Positions 60,795-64,000 of a stretch of 64,000 nucleotides of DNA are shown one piece after another. Origin of the DNA: Rhodamnia argentea (taxonomy: Eukaryota > Streptophyta > Magnoliopsida > Myrtales > Myrtaceae); assembly GCF_020921035.1 (NCBI RefSeq), contig NC_063151.1, forward strand, positions 6,758,001 to 6,822,000. Direction: 5' to 3'. A program made the position numbers and the translations under genes. The notes below the pieces were generated by a model. The model saw nothing but the letters and a program-made list of their open reading frames with translations, made no database searches and had not been told where the DNA came from. Position 1 is the stretch's first letter. Each line of letters starts with the position of its first letter.

Positions 60795-63027
60795 TGCTTC
60801 TTCTTTGCTTCTGCTTCTGGAGAGAGAGAGTTGCGAGTCTCGAGGAGTCCGACTTTACTCTGTGTCTGTCCGTCAATACTTATGGTTGGTTTGGAGGAGG
60901 AACAAGAATATGCAATTTCTTTTTTGCTGTCTAAAGTCAAATGATTATTATCTCAAATTGAAAAATTAAATAAATAAATGCATGTCTAGACGAGGAGAAC
61001 AATCATCCTGCGAGCTTTTCGGCTCTTTTTGTTTCTCCTTTTCAAAATGCATGCTCGAAATTTAAATTAATTTTCACGACAACTAACCTTGTTATTCAGA
61101 TATAATTGAGCTACCTAACGTTTAGACATATATCTGTCTATGGACACATTTTATCCATAGATGAGGGTTCCTCCATCGGTGTTGTGCGGCGAGTTTTCCG
61201 AACTCTTACCACATCACATGAGGATCGACGGCCCTCGCCCGATTTACGGAGAGTTAATTCCTTTCTCCATCTCCTTTTCTTTACTTTTCATCCCGAGCTC
61301 TTCTTTCTTGCTCTCTCCTTTTTTAGATCCTTTCATTTTATTGCTCATGTCTTGAGCCAGTCAGAAAGTGACGCGTGTACACTACGAGCATTCAAAAGTC
61401 CACATCGACATTCTGGAAGAAGCAACTTGACAAAATGGCTGAACTTTTTCGAATGCGCAAGGGTTTTCGATGACATTGAATTCCAGGAACAGATGCTATA
61501 GATGTAAAATTAATTCTAACGGTGGGAAATTGTTCGTGCGTATCAAAATCCGAAACTTTAGCTTTGAGATGGAATCTATCTTTTGCTGTAAGAGATACGA
61601 TTGGTCCCTGGGCAACAACTAGATACGCAATTTGAAAAGGACCGCTTTCCACACGACGACTTGGGTTGGAAAATCATCACCTGCTCGTGGCGTACAGCTC
61701 TTGCTCGCACCAAGCAATCAAACCAAGAAAAAGGCCATTCCCGAACTAGAATAAAGGGGCTTTACATGATGTTTAGGTAGAATTAAGAGCTTCAAAAGCC
61801 TAGTCCAAAAACAACATGACTAGCTTCTTATTGGAGCGATTCCTAAGCTTATTTCGTTGTACCAAGTCGGCAGCAGAAGTTATAGATGCTTTGTATCTAC
61901 AGGTAGGATGATAGCTCGAATGCAAATTCAGATGCGTGATCGAAAACTCCATGGGAAGACAGTGAACAGATGGAGGAGACGGTCGGAGTCCAAGATCGAG
62001 TCTTCGCCGTTACATGATCCTGCTGCTAACAATTTGTTTCTTTGACTACTTTCTAGAAAGGAAAAAGTAAAGAAACTTTGCCAGATCATCAGCTGGCCAT
62101 TTATCAAGAAGTACAAGATTTCATTCCATATGCAATTAATATTACAAGATTGGAAGAGAAGCCAAACGAGTGACTCCAACGGAAGGTGACAATAGGAAAG
62201 TCCAATCAAATACAACTGTAGAGGCCAATGCAGATGAGCCACAATGTGTCCAATGATGAATCTGCTCAGAATGAATCTACATCAGAGGCGAAATGTAATG
62301 ACAAAACCAAAGACTCAATTGAGGATCCGTGCATCCACTTTTGGTTTATGGTTGTTTCTACACATGGCAAACCTCAAATGCTGCGAGGATACTAAATTCC
62401 TTAGCATGAGTGCTAAACGATGATGATGCTCATTTCCCCACTGACGTCCAAACCAAGAAGAGAGGTTGGGGCAATACACCTTACTGAACTTGCATACCTG
62501 ACCGGATGATCAAGGAAATGGACAGCATGACAGGAAAGATCTTTCAATATATGAGCAAGCTGGTTGAATGATCCTGTAAATGGTCTTGTTTCTGGAACGT
62601 CCAGTCCTTGGGGAAAGTTCTACAATTGCTTTCACTCTCAGTTAAGATTGTTCAAGTGATAACTTAAAAAAAAAACAAAAAAGATTTGCATCCTTTGCTG
62701 CAGCGGGAATCAGCGAGCATATTATGGTAAATCCAATATCATGAGGAAACAAAGATATTGGCCAAAAGCAACAGCACAAATGATGCACCTCTTGAAGGTC
62801 AGTGAAGAAATGGTCACCATGTATCCAAGTTCTGTGAGGTCATGACGAGCAAAGTATCTTCACTCAGGAGAATGAATAAGTTCTTTCTGTTGATCCCTGG
62901 GTTCTCCTGATCCAATCTATAATATCCAAACAATCTTCGCGAGAAATGAAATGCCTTCACATGCAAAGAGATTACATTCAGATAATGCAGCGAACATTTG
63001 CACCAACACTGTCTTTCTGGCTAGTAC
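60795..63027. other. Intergenic region, no supported gene
   Basis: 60795-60900 holds the MDH leader (GA-rich). The rest has several short open frames (61106-61501 plus, 61857-62045 plus) without recognisable domains. 62640-63020 may be the 3' part of an unidentified minus-strand gene. Confidence 0.4.
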
Positions 63028-63164
63028 CTGTTTTCGGTACGGTATGCCTTAAGTTCGGCAACTTCACGGTGGCCTGAGATTTTCTTCATTCTAAGTGACT
63101 CAGGTACATTGAACTCTCCAGTTTGGTCATGGTACGCATGACAAATGAAGTTGAGAACCTTTTC
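63028..63164 (-). CDS. Candidate internal exon of an unidentified minus-strand gene
   Basis: A 137-base open segment bounded by an acceptor (ctttgcag-like, tgcag before gaaaagg) and a donor (aacag followed by gtactag). It encodes 45 residues of non-repetitive sequence, including EKVLNFICHAYHDQTGEFNV and KKISGHREVAELKAYRTE. The composition looks like genuine protein, but I do not recognise the family and could not chain it to other exons in the window. Confidence 0.35.
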
Positions 63165-63443
63165 CTGCAAAGTGAATTCTTTAGAGAAATTTGTAGCCAG
63201 TAAAACAAAAGCTAACACGTATCGAGAGTATCCATCACAGAAGACTGCTTATTTTTCTAGGACACACTCAACCCTCATTCACAATGCATTGCTAAGCAGG
63301 CTGCTCACTCTATAAGTCTCACGCCTTCCTACTTTGAATAGCTACAACCAGCAAGCACCATTATAAAACAAAGAGAAAAAATAGACATTTAGGTTAGTGG
63401 TATCCATATTTTATTAATTACTATTTTCTTTAGAGAAAATGGA

Positions 63444-63791
63444 CGAGGTGTTGAAGTATGTCCCGTGTTGCTTGACAACGCATTCTAAATGCTTTCTATA
63501 TTCATGTGGTCTCCTTCCACTTATTAGCTTAAGCTTTTGAGTTGGACTTTTTAACATGACATCAGAGCCACTACTATCCCTTTTGCCGTGAATGTGCGTG
63601 GGAAAAAATTCCTCAAAAACTCCACGTGAATGTGCGCTGTCAAAAAGTGCCGCTCATAATCCGGCTTGTGAATAGGGGTGTTGAAGTATGTCCCACGTTG
63701 CTTGACAACGCATTCTAAATGCTCTTTATATTCATGTGATCTCCCTCCACCTATTAGCTTAAACTTTTGAGTTTGACTTTCTAACACGAGG
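63444..63791 (+). mobile_element. TRIM retrotransposon (338 bp) with 5-bp target duplication
   Basis: Two direct LTRs of 108 bp (63449-63556 and 63679-63786) both start TGTTGAAGTATGTCCC and end TAACA. They differ at about 10 positions by my count. Directly after the left LTR lies TGACATCAGAGCC (63557-63569), a primer binding site close to the Copia-type initiator-Met tRNA site TGGTATCAGAGC. Before the right LTR is a short purine tract AATAGGGG (63671-63678). The 5-bp duplication CGAGG flanks the element (63444-63448 and 63787-63791). The internal part is only 122 bp and non-coding, which defines a TRIM. Confidence 0.92.
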
Positions 63792-63951
63792 TGTACCTGA
63801 ATAGTAGACGTCCGACAAAGCCAAAATACCTAGAGATTATGCACTGCCATTCATGACGCACAACCAGAATAACACAAACAAGAAGTGAAGAATGCTATGG
63901 ATTCAACAATAATTGACGACCCTATTCCTTGCAGATTGCCAGTCATAAAGA

Positions 63952-63957
<6 letters not shown>

Positions 63958-63987
<30 letters not shown>
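63958..63987. repeat. Poly-T tract
   Basis: A 30-base run of T near the right edge of the window; possibly the tail of an element continuing outside. Confidence 0.8.
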
Positions 63988-64000
63988 CTGGCTATTTGAA

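Noticed and set aside
1..64000. CRISPR arrays, operons, bacterial or viral insertions
   Set aside because: No regularly spaced short repeats with unique spacers, no prokaryote-like gene runs and no viral proteins; all content fits a plant nuclear genome.

Overview
This window is nuclear DNA from a eudicot plant. Genes are split by GT-AG introns, all recognisable proteins are plant families (NCL exchanger, SPEAR/TIE repressor, IQD, TCP4, chloroplast FtsH, CLE peptide, GTE bromodomain, mitochondrial MDH), and intergenic DNA is AT-rich and full of small plant transposons (MITEs, a TRIM, a solo LTR). Some features would fit a woody rosid, but I cannot name the species from sequence alone.

Layout. 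1-4.7 kb (+): complete NCL-type Na+/Ca2+ exchanger with 7 coding exons. 5.76-8.1 kb (-): SPEAR/TIE-like transcriptional repressor with a C-terminal EAR motif, convergent to NCL. 8.07-21.5 kb: a tandem segmental duplication. Each copy carries part of the SPEAR upstream region, a roughly 400-bp repeat array, a tRNA and an IQD10-like gene. In copy A (8.07-13.28 kb) the tRNA is intact and the IQD gene is dead. In copy B (13.29-21.51 kb) the tRNA is decayed and the IQD gene is intact. Copy B has also gained a Tourist-like MITE, a solo LTR, extra repeat units and a composite insertion. 23.47-24.68 kb (-): TCP4-class transcription factor with a miR319 target site. 26.3-44.3 kb: about 18 kb with no gene I can support, made of MITEs, duplicated segments and AT-rich DNA. 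44.3-47.2 kb (+): chloroplast FtsH1/5-type protease. 51.6-51.9 kb (+): CLE signalling peptide precursor. 54.2-56.2 kb (-): GTE-type BET protein. 58.0-60.8 kb (-): mitochondrial malate dehydrogenase. 63.0-63.2 kb (-): an unidentified candidate exon. 63.45-63.79 kb: a structurally complete TRIM retrotransposon.

The genes are independent single-gene transcription units, as usual in plants, and do not form one pathway. Thematic links exist only in general terms: SPEAR/TIE proteins are known partners of TCP factors, IQD and NCL both act in Ca2+ signalling, and FtsH and MDH are organellar housekeeping proteins. All exon models were joined by hand so that frame is kept across every intron. UTR limits are mostly not determinable.
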